In this document: positions 11,847 to 23,805 of the stretch, piece after piece | Numbering within the stretch: position 1 is the stretch's first letter | Layout: every line of letters begins with the position of its first letter | NCBI GenBank assembly: GCA_018127085.1 | Contig: CM030730.1 | Location: 89,501 to 153,500, forward strand | Direction of reading: 5' to 3' | DNA from: Pneumocystis sp. 'macacae' | Taxonomy: Eukaryota; Ascomycota; Pneumocystomycetes; Pneumocystales; Pneumocystaceae | DNA: 64,000 nt | Notes under the pieces: generated by a model | Told to the model about the DNA's origin: nothing | Seen by the model: only the letters and a program-made list of their open reading frames with translations | The model's database searches: none | Position numbers and translations under genes: made by a program

Positions 11847-13587
11847 TTAATTCGTTTTTTCTAATACCAAAGTATGAACATGATTTTTTGCTTTTATAAT
11901 ACCACCGTTATTGTCTACATGGCACATTTCTACATGTTTAATCCATGGTTGCTGTGTAATTTGTTCCATCGTCCAACGATATTTTGAATCAATCTCTAAC
12001 ATTCCTTGAATAGTGGAACGTGTTTCTCGAGGAAGCAACCTTAAAAGGCGCCAAGAACCACGAATATTTTGCAAAAGAGGTTCACCTATCATAGCTGTGG
12101 GTGCTGACATAAGATAATCAATTTCATTATTTTCATTCTCCATTCTTCCCATAGCAAATTCTCTAAACGAACTATCTGACATATGGGGAACTTTCCAAGG
12201 AAATCGACATAAAATCATACAACAAAATATAATTGCAACTGACCATATATCCACAGCCTGAGGATTATAATATTCTTCAGTACACACCTCAGGTCTAAAA
12301 AAATAAATACAAATAATACTTTAAAATAAAAACGTACGCTAAATAAGGGTCAGAACCAACAATACCAGATGCTTTGACAAAGTTTTCAGAAGGATATCGA
12401 AATACAGTAGCACTTCCAAAATCAATTAACTTCACAATCCCATTCTCATTCATCATTAAATTATCAAGTTTTAAATCCCTATGTGCAAGTCCCAAGCTAT
12501 GTATATAATCTACTGCTTGCAATATTTGTTTAATGCAGCAATATATTTCTTCACGCGACATTTTGCCCGACATCACAATAGAAAACTAATATAAAGTTAA
12601 ACTTCATCCAAGACATGCTCGCATAGTACCATATCATATGGTGCATATTCCATAATTTCATAATATTTCGATCCGTCTGCTACAAAATCCAAAGTTCGAA
12701 TTATATTGGGATGATGTAATGCAGCACCAACACAAAATTCAGCAGAAACCTTCTTTCTATATTCTCTACCACTTTCATAAGGTGCACGTCGGCGAAACTC
12801 TTTAACAGCATAGACTGTTCCATCAGAAGCAGTCAAAAGCCGAACAGAACCACCTGTTCCGGAACCAATAGGTTTCCCATATTTCTCATATTTATGAGAA
12901 AGAGCAACATAACTGTCCTTAAAAGAACTCTCCGGCTTTCGAGACTTTAACCTAAGTAATGAATGCTTTTTCTGATGAATAGAATCTGATAAATTAGAAT
13001 GGGAACGATCATGATGATGAAACTTAAAAAAATGTTTCAAATCCAAAAAACTATGTGAAGTATAAGAGCTTTTATCGTTAGATATTTTCCCTTTTTCCTC
13101 ATCCTTTGAAAGATTTTTCATTGAAACATTAGATAATGAATGATTTACATGTGGTGATAATGATCGTTTAAAAAAAAGCCAAGGAATACCTGCTAAGTTC
13201 TTTGACATTTTAAAACAATGACTAAAACCATAAACACGACGTCCTGTTCGTCCACCATTAGAAAAAACTGCTTTGGACAAATGCATATCTGGATGACTTT
13301 GAACTGCAGACAAAGATGTTTTTGGAGTTTCCCCTAAAGTAGAAATACGAGAAACACTTGTAAAACCTGAAGAATAGTGCGAAGATTCATCCAAATAAAA
13401 CTTAGGCGAAGGAACCTATATTTTTATAAGAAAAATATCACTCAAAAGCGTTTATATCAACTCTGCTTGAAGGAACAGAAAATGATCCAAGTCTGCAAAC
13501 ATCCATCTTACGTGTCAAAAAAGAGACATTATCTGTATCTTTCTCCATAGAATAATTTTTTCGTGGATATTCTGTTTGTTTTCTCAT
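11847..13587 (-). CDS. Hal4/Sat4-type serine/threonine kinase
   Basis: This belongs to the fungal Hal4/Hal5/Npr1 kinase group, which controls plasma-membrane transporters and ion balance. The first 200 or so residues are Ser/Lys/His-rich and probably disordered. The kinase domain has a glycine loop ([15 protein letters not shown]), the lysine motif YAVKEF, the block [17 protein letters not shown] rebuilt across an intron, the catalytic loop [14 protein letters not shown], the metal-binding LIDFGSAT, then PYLA|PEV, the APE-like motif. The C-lobe has [20 protein letters not shown]. All catalytic residues are present, so it should be active. The start at 13587 ([11 protein letters not shown]) is the first ATG in a frame that splices (GTTGAT...ATATAG) into [10 protein letters not shown]. 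Confidence 0.87.
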
Positions 13588-14787
13588 ATTAAATATATTT
13601 ACATAAATATACTATTGTAATTCTAAAAAAACAATCATATTTAACGCTTTTTAAAAATTTAAAAAGAAATACCAGCAAGAAAACCCGCTAAAACGAAATG
13701 AAGCATGAATATTAAGAAAATTTCCCTCATATGCCAAGATATTTTAGTTTTTTTGTATTTTTTTACATTGAGAAACGATCGGTCAAAAACCTAAAAATAT
13801 ACAAGTAACTAGACAACTTTATATCCTATTTTGATAAATTATGTAATAAACAGAATATAAGAATAATTTGAAAATAACAGTAGATATTGATACAGTAAAA
13901 TAAATATAAAAACACTTAAAAATCTTAAAATAAAATATAACATAAAATAACCAATTTAACAGTAACTTAATTCTTAAAAATCCTAAAATTTAAAAACAAA
14001 AAACACAATAAATTGAAAATCCAATAATATTTTGAAACATTTCTAAAAAAGTTTTATTAAAAAAATATAAAAATATTCCAAAACATTATTACTATAAGAA
14101 AACAAGTCCCTAAACTAAATTATGAAGTCAAAAAAATATAAATATATAAAAAAATTAAAGATAAAATGCAAAATCATGAAAAATAACTTAAAAATGCTAT
14201 ATAAAAAATATTAATTGTTTTCTATAAATAAAATTCAAGAATATTTCAAAAATCATTTGATCATAAATGACAAATATTTCAAAATCATGTTCCCGATATT
14301 ACTTTTATTTAAAGTAACATTAATAATAATTAAAAATAATAGCCAAAAACCCCTAAAAAAGATAAAACAAATTCAATTAAAGCCCATCAATAAAAATAAT
14401 TAATAATAAATACGTCAGATCTTTAAAAATATCAAGATAAAGAATACAATTGATAAGATAAAAAATATCCATACTAATAAAAAAAATATTTTAATATATT
14501 AAAAACTTTTTAAAATCATTTAAAACCATTCTCAATATAATTTATCAATAAACGTTCACAAATAGCTCTAATTTAAAAAAAACAAGTCCTAAAAAACCAG
14601 AAGAACAGAAATTTCTAAAAAATATTTTAATAAAGACAATAAACTCTTATAAAAATAAAACCATCGTAATTAATAATAAAAAACCATCTAAATTAGAAAG
14701 TGAAATATAATTTAAAACTAATTATTAGTCAGCTCGAATCTGAAGTAAAGAATAAAGCATAAATTCCTTCTTAAGAAATAAATTGTT
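13588..14787. other. 1.2 kb extremely AT-rich intergenic region
   Basis: This lies between the kinase promoter and the 3' end of the uL11m gene. Composition is close to 85-88% A+T by eye (line 14041-14100 has 7 G/C in 60). The short ORF at 14215-14403 is Lys/Asn/Ile-rich and looks like chance. No tRNA, snRNA or repeat was recognised. Confidence 0.5.
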
Positions 14788-15402
14788 TCACGGAACAACC
14801 TTAATACCAACACTTTTTGCACTCGCAATCACTCATTTCATTATTATATGAAACGAAACAAAAAAACCTACCACTCTTACAAATACTTTCAAGAGGAATT
14901 CCTTGAATATTTTCATCCTAATAAACATTAAAAAATCAAAAACAATAATCTTAAAATACTTTATGTTTAATTTTTGCAATTTCATAAATATGTTTCAAAG
15001 AAACAGTACCAACAATTGTTTTTCCAGGAGTAGACGATCCATTATCAACCTTAGCTGCTTTAAAAAGCAACCAACTTGTTGGAGGAGACTTTATCTCAAA
15101 TGTAAAACTTCGATCTTAAAATAGTATTAATTTTTTCAGAACCCATCCATCAAAAATATCATACCAGGACGAATTGAAATAACTACAGGAATAGGAATTC
15201 CAGGAATAATATTAGAAGTCAATTCATTAAATTTTTTGCAAAAATCAATAGATTTTATGCCCTAAAAATAATCACCAAAATTTCAATAAAAAAAAATACA
15301 AACACGTGCACCTAAAGCTGGACCAACTGGTGGCTGCGGAGTAGCTAATCCAGAAGGAACAATAAGCTTCAAAAGAATATTCTTTGCGGAAGAGCACTTC
15401 AT
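14788..15402 (-). CDS. MRPL19: mitochondrial large-subunit ribosomal protein uL11m
   Basis: Mitochondrial ribosomal protein L11, part of the stalk base that binds elongation factors. The protein starts [20 protein letters not shown], then [13 protein letters not shown], the universal L11 signature. After short introns come [67 protein letters not shown] and [15 protein letters not shown], ending [14 protein letters not shown]. The lack of the cytosolic eL12-type start and the bacterial-like spacing support the mitochondrial form. It is divergent from the ULA1-like gene, 120 bp away. Confidence 0.87.
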
Positions 15403-15522
15403 GATTTTTCAATATTTATTAAAAATACTCTTATATTTTTAGCGTTAAAAAAGCTAAACGATATTTTACATAATAAATTAATATCATAAAAAACATATTA
15501 AATAAAATTAACTAAATAGACA

Positions 15523-17530
15523 ATGGATTCAAAAGAAAACAAGTACGATAGACAAATACGTATTTGGGGGGAACATGGGCAATTATTGCTTGAAACATCA
15601 CGCGTTTGTTTACTTCAAGGAAATGCAATGGGAGCAGAAATATTAAAAAATCTTATTTTACCTGGTAAATTAGAAAAAAAAAGTCTTTTTTTTAAACACC
15701 TTAATATTATACTTAAGGAATTGGATCATATGTAATTGTCGATGATGGTTTTGTTACAAAAAAAGAAGCAGAAACAACATTTTTTCTTGATGTGAATCGT
15801 ATAAGCGAAACTAAAGCACAACAAATGTGCGAATTTCTACAAGAATTAAATAAAGATGTTAAAGGCGAATATTTAATTAGCGTAGATAAAAAGTATCTAA
15901 ATACCGAATGCGGTTCATCATATATAGACATTGGAATCGATTTTGGAACATAATCCAAATTTTTTCAAACAATTTAATATTGTAATTACATCTGCACTTA
16001 ATGATAAACTTCTTTTAAAACTAGAAAAAATTTTGTGGGGACTAAAAATTCCTCTAATCATTGCATATTCTGTAGGATTTATAGGGTATATTAGAATTAC
16101 TATGCCAGAACACACGAGTATATTTTTTGTTTTTAAGTAAAAAATAATTACTTACGTAAAAAAGTTATAGAAACGCATGCAGATAATCTCGAAGACTTAA
16201 GAATTGATTGCCCATGGCCCGAACTTAAAGCACTGGCATCAAATTTTAAATTAGAAAACCCCGAAAATCACTCTATACAAATACCTTATATATTAATTTT
16301 ATTAAATTGTATTGATATATGGAAAATAAAAGTAAATTAAAAGCATTTAATAAATATTTTCTAATCCTTAGAGTCCTAAAACACTTCCTTATACATATGA
16401 AGAAAAAGAACAATTTAAACAAATAATAAGATCATACATGCACGAATTTGATGAAGAAAAAATCCAAGAAGTACTATCCGTAGCATGGAAAGCCTCGTGT
16501 GTGACATCAGTAAAATCTAATTAATAATTTATATATATACTTATTGTATCAGATTCCAGATGATGTCCAATGTATATTAAGAGATAATAAATGCATACAC
16601 ATATCTTCTGAAGTAAATTACTATCCATTATATAAATAATCTAATATAAAACTCATTTAAGAGTTCAGAATTCTGGATATTATGTCATGCTCTTTCTAAT
16701 TATGTATTGTCAGAAGGTAATGGTTTACTACCCCTTCCTGGCATACTTCCAGATATGAAATCAGATTCAGAAATTTATGTAAAGTTACGAAATACGTATA
16801 AAAAATATTTTATTTTTGAATTATCTAATATATACAGATATCATCAAAAGGCACAAAAGGACTATGAATATGTTAGAAAACATGTTCAGAACATACTCAC
16901 ATCAATAAATCAACCGATATCGAAAATATCAGACAAAAAAATAAAATTTTTCTGCAAACAATCTAAATATATCAAATTATTACATTATCGTTCACTAGAA
17001 TTAGAGTATAAATATCCAAATTCAGAACTAATTAGTATATAGCTAAAACATATATACTAAATTAATTTTTTTAGAATCATCTTTTTCAATACCAGATGAT
17101 CTCATAACATGGTACATTGCTCTTCGATGTTATAATAAATTTAGAAATACTTTTGGAAAATATGCAGGTTCAGAACAAGCTACTCTGGACAAAGACATAA
17201 ACCAATATATTCAACTAACAAAACAATTTCTTTCAAAATTTAACTGTAACATAACCGATTTTCAAATAATAGCATGCAAGGAACTGTTAGTGTATAGCCA
17301 TATGTTAATTTGTTTCTAAGTTTTTAGAGTAAAGACAAGGGGAAATGAGCTGAATAATATTATATCTTTTATAGGAGGAGTAGCAGCCCAGGAAGCAATT
17401 AAGGAATACATAAAAAATTATTTACAGATAAAATAACACAAAGTAGATTATCATTAAACAATACATTCCAATCAATAACACCTATATATTCAACGGAATT
17501 TCATGTCGAAGTCAAGTTTGGGAGTTTTGA
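15523..17530 (+). CDS. ULA1: NEDD8-activating enzyme E1 regulatory subunit (ULA1/NAE1)
   Basis: This is the APPBP1-like half of the heterodimeric E1 that activates NEDD8 for cullin modification. The start [20 protein letters not shown] is the classical family N-terminus, followed by [20 protein letters not shown], then the pseudo-adenylation domain without a catalytic cysteine. The C-terminal segment is [11 protein letters not shown]. Reading straight on gives a stop at 17435. Removing 17404-17446 (GA donor, GTAG end) instead gives [18 protein letters not shown], an excellent match to the family tail, ending VWEF at 17530, so I use that end. Six or more short introns interrupt the gene, which is convergent with TYW1. 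Confidence 0.88.
17404..17446 (+). other. non-canonical GA-AG intron (ULA1 last intron)
   Basis: These 43 nt start GAATAC and end AAGTAG, with an AATAAC branch-like site. Their removal converts an early stop into the conserved C-terminus (NNTYIFNGI). No GT donor is available in the right phase. As in the phosphatase gene, the donor differs from a typical GTATAC site only at +2. Confidence 0.7.
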
Positions 17531-17672
17531 TTTGAAATTATACATATAAAAGTTTTTGAAAATGTATAATTTAATATATAAATATAATCACATAACTTTT
17601 TAAAAATTATATAAGCAAATAAAACATTAAGATTTTTAAATTTCTAAGGTCATAACATTCAACAATATTTTA

Positions 17673-20205
17673 TTATTCAAGATCTTTTTTCAAACTAATA
17701 GATTTAGCATTTTTTCTTCTCCAACGAGTATCTTCTGGATTAAATCCTCCATGAACTGAATTAAAATATGCCCAACTCGGGGTTTCTATTTTATATTAAT
17801 ATTTCCATGATATGAGATTATATTTACCTGAAATATAATCCATAACAGAAAATTGCATTTTTGATTGAACCAATTCAAAAAAACGATCATAATTTATATG
17901 AGTATACCATTTGTCATTTATGTAAAACTTTTTCTGCGCAATTAATACACAACAGGAATGAACATGTTCAGTGGCAATACTATATTCAGGCATATTATCA
18001 ATTTTTGATATTTTTTCTGTTAAAACTTTTGAAAAATTAACTACTTCTTCATGAAAGGGAACATTTTGCATTGTTAATGGCGAAGAATTAGTATTTCCAC
18101 AATATGTCACTCCTAGAAGAATAAATATACATTAATAAAAATAAGAAATACCTTTAACTTCAATAAAACACGGTTTTGCAAGGAACACCAAATTTGCATA
18201 TTCTTCTATTTCTTGAATATTAAACTGTTTAACTAAAGTAAGCCGATAAACAGTTCTTAGTTTTTTTCGACCCAAAATTTCTAAACAAGAAAGAAATCTT
18301 TCCCAAAAATCCTATTTATTTATTTAATTAAAATTAAAATATAATTATAAAAAACCTTAAACAAAGGACGATCAATTTTTTTTAATGACTCTTTTGTACT
18401 GGCATCTATTGAAACATAACTTTAAAAATTAGTATCTTAATGCAGATTCAAGAAACATACAGTTGAGTAACTTGTTCTATATTTTCTAAAGCATCTGGAT
18501 GTTGAGCATTAGTAACTAGGAATGTACTAATTCTTCTGTCATGAAGCATCTTAATAAGTTCATTAATATGTGGATCTGTATAAAATCAGAAACATATCAA
18601 TCTCACAATAGGAAATATACATGTTATAGGTTCACCAACAAGACTAAGAGCACAATGCCGAATATGCGTAGCTTCTTGTAGCCTTTCTAATTGAATTCCA
18701 GGAATTCCTTTCATCTTCAACAGTTTTTTAAAACTCTAAGAATATTCTTAGAATTTTTACCTGTTTAATTTTATCATGATGACCTGCCATTACACCAGCA
18801 AGAATATCCTCGGGTTTATCAGTTTTCCATCTCCAAGAAGTCCCTACCTATTAATATAAGAAAAAAACAATATTCTATAAGTAAAAAAATACTGGGTTCG
18901 TATGTCCTCTCCAACAAAATACACATCTATCTTAATTAAAAAACAAGAAAATATCAAATACATATAAAATTACTTATTTGCACAAGCCAAAGATGGAGTA
19001 ATTTCCATACATAAATGACTCTTGATACCATAAAAAGAAAATTTATAACATGAACCTCTTCCTCGAAGAGCAGACTTAGTCCATCGACAAATCTAATTAT
19101 TTTAAAACCAAAATAACCAAATTTAAGTAATGATTACTTTGACACCAGAATGTGAACCAACAACTGTGTACCCTTGCTTAACCAATGCTTTATATGTTGG
19201 CGAATCCTTTGCAACCATTTCTTTGATAACAATATCATTAGAATCATTTTTTTTTATTTTCATCAACATTCCTATATCTTCCATATCAACAACAGAATCT
19301 TGATTATCTTCAAATATATCATTATCACTTTCCCCTGAAATATCTGAAATTAATTCTGGTATTGCTATATTTTTTATTGCATTTAAAAGTTTATTAGCCC
19401 AAGTTTGAATATCATTAGTTATATTGCCTTTAACATTTCCATAACACATAGGTACTATTCTTCTTGCACCTAATTTTGAGAGATATCGATCTATTTCTTT
19501 AGCCTGATAACAAAATTTTTGCGGCCAATTTTCTTGATCACCTAAGCCCAGAACTGTGTATCCTTTTAAATCTCTTAAAGGAAAAGCATCCAACCTAAAA
19601 TCATTAAGAGTATCTTTCAGAATAGAAATAAGCATATCAACGGGTGAATCTGTTTCATATGAAGGAATAACAAGAATAAATACATGTGACTGAGGATTCT
19701 TTGGTGATACAAAATAATCATCAAGATCTTCAACAAAATCAATATTCTCAAGAAATACTTGCTTCTCAAAGTAAGAAAAAACAATATTGTATAATAATTT
19801 CGCATATTTTTCTGTCGACCCCATCAATGTTTGATATAATATAGTTATATAAACAATATCAGTCATTTCTTGGTCACTATTCTGAAAAACTTTAAATCTA
19901 TCTTTCAAAAAATTAGTCATCTTTCTACGCCTTTCAGGAGATATAGTGAATCGTTTTAATGTCTTTATTTTCTTATATTTTAAAACCTGATCATCAGTAT
20001 CATTTTTAGTCACTTTTAGAGACAAAAAATCATTTTTCTCTAAAATATTAAATTTAGCTTGTAACTTACTGAACCCTGAAAATGTCTGTAGAAAACAACT
20101 AAAAGAAATATATAAAGTATAAACCAAAACCAAACTCAAAACAATAAATATACGATAAAACTTCCATAATTCATATAGTAATAATAATAAATACATACAA
20201 AACAT
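17673..20205 (-). CDS. TYW1: tRNA wybutosine-synthesizing protein 1
   Basis: TYW1 is the radical-SAM enzyme that builds the tricyclic core of wybutosine at position 37 of tRNA-Phe, at the cytosolic face of the ER. The N-terminus (start 20205) has a transmembrane-like stretch. A flavodoxin domain follows with ILYQTLMGSTEKYAKLLYNI, VIPSYETDSPVDML and GLGDQENWPQKFCYQAKEID. After the linker comes the radical SAM part: GSHSGVK|ICRWTKSALRGRGSCYK, FYGIKSHLCMEITPSLACAN, then KCVFCWRGHTNPVGTSW, containing the CxxxCxxC cluster. Later motifs are LSLVGEPI, VTNAQHPD, YVSIDAST and VKGVTYCG. It ends SLKKDLE. Around eight short introns are present. Length and order match the yeast and animal enzyme, which needs FMN and iron-sulfur. 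Confidence 0.95.
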
Positions 20206-20918
20206 TATATACTGTAATTGTATTCATAAAATAGACTCAATAATCATTTGTTTATTCGTAAAAAACTTAAAGTTTCTACCTTTCTTAAACTAGTCGATAA
20301 GTTTATCAAACTGAACCTAATCAAGTTCAAAAAATCATGAAAATAAAAAAACATATATTTATATAAACTATCCTAGACATAACTACTTAATTATAACTAG
20401 AGTAAATATTCCAAAAACATAAAAAATGTATATAAATAAATTATAATTAAATATATGATCAATGTCTTAAGATTAAGATAATAATAACAATAATATTATT
20501 TTCTAATATGACCTAAAAATAATCATTACAAAAGCAATATACTACCCACTATATCTAATACAAATGACTGCTTAAAGATGCAGTCTAAAGATATGATATT
20601 CAAAAATTATGTTTATTACCTTTGAACAATTTTGAGTAGAATATTAAAAAGTCACAAAAAGGAAACTGTTTAACACTTAAGACAAAAAACATATTAGTAC
20701 AAGAAAATGATCAATAGACACCAAAACAAAATCATCTACTAAAATATAACAAATTAGGTATTTTAAATGTTTTAAATAAATCAAATAGATATTGCCATTC
20801 TTCGTAAAAACAAATTCAATAAAATCAATCCAAACATAATTTGTTCGGAAGCATTCATAGAGAGAAAGAATATCAAATATAATTAAAAAGAACTATTAAG
20901 GTTTAATATAAAAAATAA
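20206..20918. other. AT-rich intergenic region
   Basis: This stretch lies between the TYW1 start and the FIP1 stop (both minus strand). It holds the TYW1 promoter. It is strongly A+T-rich with no ORF of note, tRNA-like element or repeat that I could see. Confidence 0.5.
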
Positions 20919-22443
20919 TTAATGATTCGAACGTGATTTTCCACCACTTGATGATTTACTTCGATGTTGTATAGTAGACCTTCCAGAGATTCGACTTTGA
21001 GAATTGGTAGAAACATGTTCTGCAACATCATGGGATTCTTTTGATGATCCCGAGATAGATTCCTAGAAATAAATAATTAAAAACTATAAAAGTAACAATT
21101 CACAAATACCTGTTTATGATTCCCAGAGGATGTCATTCGTTCATTTGATAATGCTTTAACTCTAAATATTAAAATAAGCATGAGATTATCTCTTAAAACA
21201 AATAAATATATACCCATCAACATTATGTGCCTTTGGCCCAGAAGGCGTTGGCTTAGATCCTTGTATTTGTGGATTATATTGAGTCTGCATTTGATTATAT
21301 CCTCCATAAGACTGCATATTATACGGATTATGCATATACGGCACCTGTTTCCCCTGAACAGACTGTCCTGACTGAGAATCTGGAATCATAGCATTCAACC
21401 CTGGAGGAAATTGTTGAAACCCCATTTGACCCATTTGACCCATATTCATAACAAAACCACTGATATCAGACATCCCCATTCCCATCATAGGTACCATATC
21501 TGGATGCATCCCAGAGATATTTTGCATCCCAGGAAACCCACCTGCTGCCATCATAACTTGCATGTTAGGTGCCATTGACATAATATCTGGTCCAGACATC
21601 TGCCCCATAATTTGCATAAATTTTTGAGGCGAAAATTCCTCACGAATCCCTATCTGTTTTGCACAGTATGCCATCCAAGTAAATTCATCAAATCCATAAT
21701 TAAAATAATCTGTGATATCGGCTCCTAAATAATCCATAAACAAACATAAAAATCCTGTTATAGAATACCGGGTTTATTCCAGGGCTTATCTTCTATAGAA
21801 TCCATATCCAATTGATACAATGACTTACCATTCCATTCTGCAACATGATATACATCCACTCCCGGAGGTTTAGGTGCAGACGGCTCTAAAACATTTAACA
21901 AAAAAAAATTTATACATAAATAAACTGCACCTGTTTTCTGTGAGGATAAATGTACTTTATCAACACTTTTTGTCGGTACAGATACTCTAACACCACTATA
22001 CGGAGCTGGACGACTAAAATACATAAACACTCTTAGAAGATAAAAAAATAACATCTAATACCTAAGTGGCTCTGCCCTCTGACCTGGCTTTGTTTCTATT
22101 ACAAACTCAATGTCCTAATACTATATCAAAAAAGATTTCAGGCATATAATAAAATTTACAGAATCACTCTCATATTCTTCTTCTTCAATCCCATCTATTA
22201 AATCCTTCGACACATCACGCATCTCTTGATCCTTTCCAGAACCCGGAATCTTCTTATTATCGTTTTTAAGTGCTTTATTGACAATTAAGTCCAGTTTTAT
22301 TTATCTTTAAACACCCCTACCTGCTCAAAAATATCAATTGTTAGGCAAAACAAAAACAAAATAGGAAAACCTTCATATGAAGAAGTAGTTTTTGGGATCT
22401 CTTCTTTCCCGTAAAGATAGCGATCTTCCTCATCATCAGACAT
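20919..22443 (-). CDS. FIP1: pre-mRNA polyadenylation factor Fip1
   Basis: Fip1 is the flexible bridge between poly(A) polymerase and the cleavage/polyadenylation factor in the nucleus. The acidic start MSDDEEDRYLYGKEEIPKTT at 22443 is typical. The Fip1 motif is rebuilt across an intron as DKPWNKPG|ADITDYFNYGFDEFTW, followed by MAYCAKQIGIREEF. Downstream is a low-complexity Met/Gly/Pro/Gln-rich stretch (GQMGQMGFQQFPPGLN). The tail is Ser/Arg-rich, ending GGKSRSNH. There are at least seven short introns. It is divergent from the nucleoporin gene with only 64 bp between start codons. Confidence 0.93.
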
Positions 22444-22507
22444 TTTTTTTTCCAAAAAAATTTGACGTTAAACGTCGAATAATAATTTTTTAAAACAAAA
22501 TCTCAAA

Positions 22508-23669
22508 ATGTTTGAAACATCTAAGACGGTTGGTATATCAAATACAAATAATACAAATCAACAAATATTTTCATTTACTCAACCTGTACAAACAAGTATA
22601 GCAACGAGCTTACAACCTGCATTCTCGTTTGGAACTCAATTGCAACAACAGACAAATAAACCCTCTAGTTTTTCATTTTTAGAAAATAAAACGCCTTCAG
22701 ATAACACACAAATGACTCAAGTAAGCAATTTCAATACACAAACACAACCATCAACGAATTTTTTGTTTGGAAATACTTTTCAAAAAACAACACCTATTGC
22801 TAGCTCAACAAATCTTTCTCAAACCCAAAAGGCAAACACTGGATCGTATGAAATTTATTTTAACAAAAAATATATCTTTAATCTCTAAAAATAGTCTTTC
22901 TCAACCAAACACTATATTGCAGTCTCAAACGATTTCACGTACATCACGTTATTCGGACTTTCCAAAAGAAAAAAAGATATTTCTAGACGAAATGAAGTTA
23001 GTATTGTATTTTTTTGTATATAAAAATGTAAAACATTTATAGTCAATATATTATTACACAAACACATATCTCAGATCATCTTCTATCACGAATATCATAC
23101 ATTAATGAACTTATAAATTCTGTACCTAGAGATGTAGAAGAAATTTCAAAGGTTTTATTGAGTCTCATTTTATGTATAAACGTTTTAATATATACATTAG
23201 AGATTAGATCAAGCCGCAACTGCTTTAACATCAGATATAAGTCAACTTATGTCACTTAAAATAACAGTAGAAAAAGATTATAATAATTCAAGACTATCAA
23301 AAAATGCAATTGACTCAACACCTATGCCATATATAGATTCTTCCCATACAAAAGATTCAATACTAGCATATTTTGAAAATACATCAAATGAAATTGAAAA
23401 GAAAATAAATAATTACGCAAAAGCTGTGGATGATATTGAAAAAAACTTAGGATATCTTGAAAAGGATCATGGCGAGGAAAAAGGAAATCCAGAGGGTATT
23501 TTATTTAAAAAACCTTTACTTATTTATTAATCTAACTATAGCATTATTAAGTACACTTAAAGCGGTATATGATTTCTTTTTTGCATTAAGTAATAATGCA
23601 GCCGAAGTTCATGATAAAATTAAGCAACTTGGAGCACAAAACTTAATTAGAAATACCACTGATCGATAA
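22508..23669 (+). CDS. FG nucleoporin of the Nup58/Nup49 type
   Basis: This is a channel nucleoporin of the Nup62 complex. The N-terminal third is Gln/Thr/Ser-rich with scattered FG-type motifs (FSFG, FLFG). A coiled-coil region follows after several introns: SDFPKEKKIFLDEM, ISDHLLSRISYINELINS, LDQAATALTSDISQLMSLKI, SKNAIDSTPMPYIDSS and AYFENTSNEIEKKINNYAKA. The C-terminus AVYDFFFALSNNAAEVHDKI then KQLGAQNL resembles Nup58/Nup45 and Nup49. The order of FG repeats then coiled coil, and the block before YFE, point to Nup58/Nup49 rather than Nup57 or Nsp1. The number of FG repeats is low. The gene is convergent with URA2. Confidence 0.75.
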
Positions 23670-23805
23670 ACAAGTTCTTGAATATATATATACTATATTA
23701 CAATTATATGTTAAACATATGTGCAAAATACTTTCTTTGTATTTAAAATAGAACTAAATTCAACATTTTAATTAATTCTAAGTATTTTTTGCACTAGTAT
23801 TGGAA

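Noticed and set aside
14215..14403. 62-aa plus-strand ORF in the AT-rich gap
   Set aside because: Lys/Ile/Asn-rich chance frame in DNA of about 85% A+T, with no family resemblance.
17404..17435. ULA1 stop at 17433-17435 or a 24-nt intron there
   Set aside because: The C-terminus would lack the conserved NNTYI block, and the 24-nt option leads straight into a stop. The 43-nt GA-AG intron restores the family sequence.
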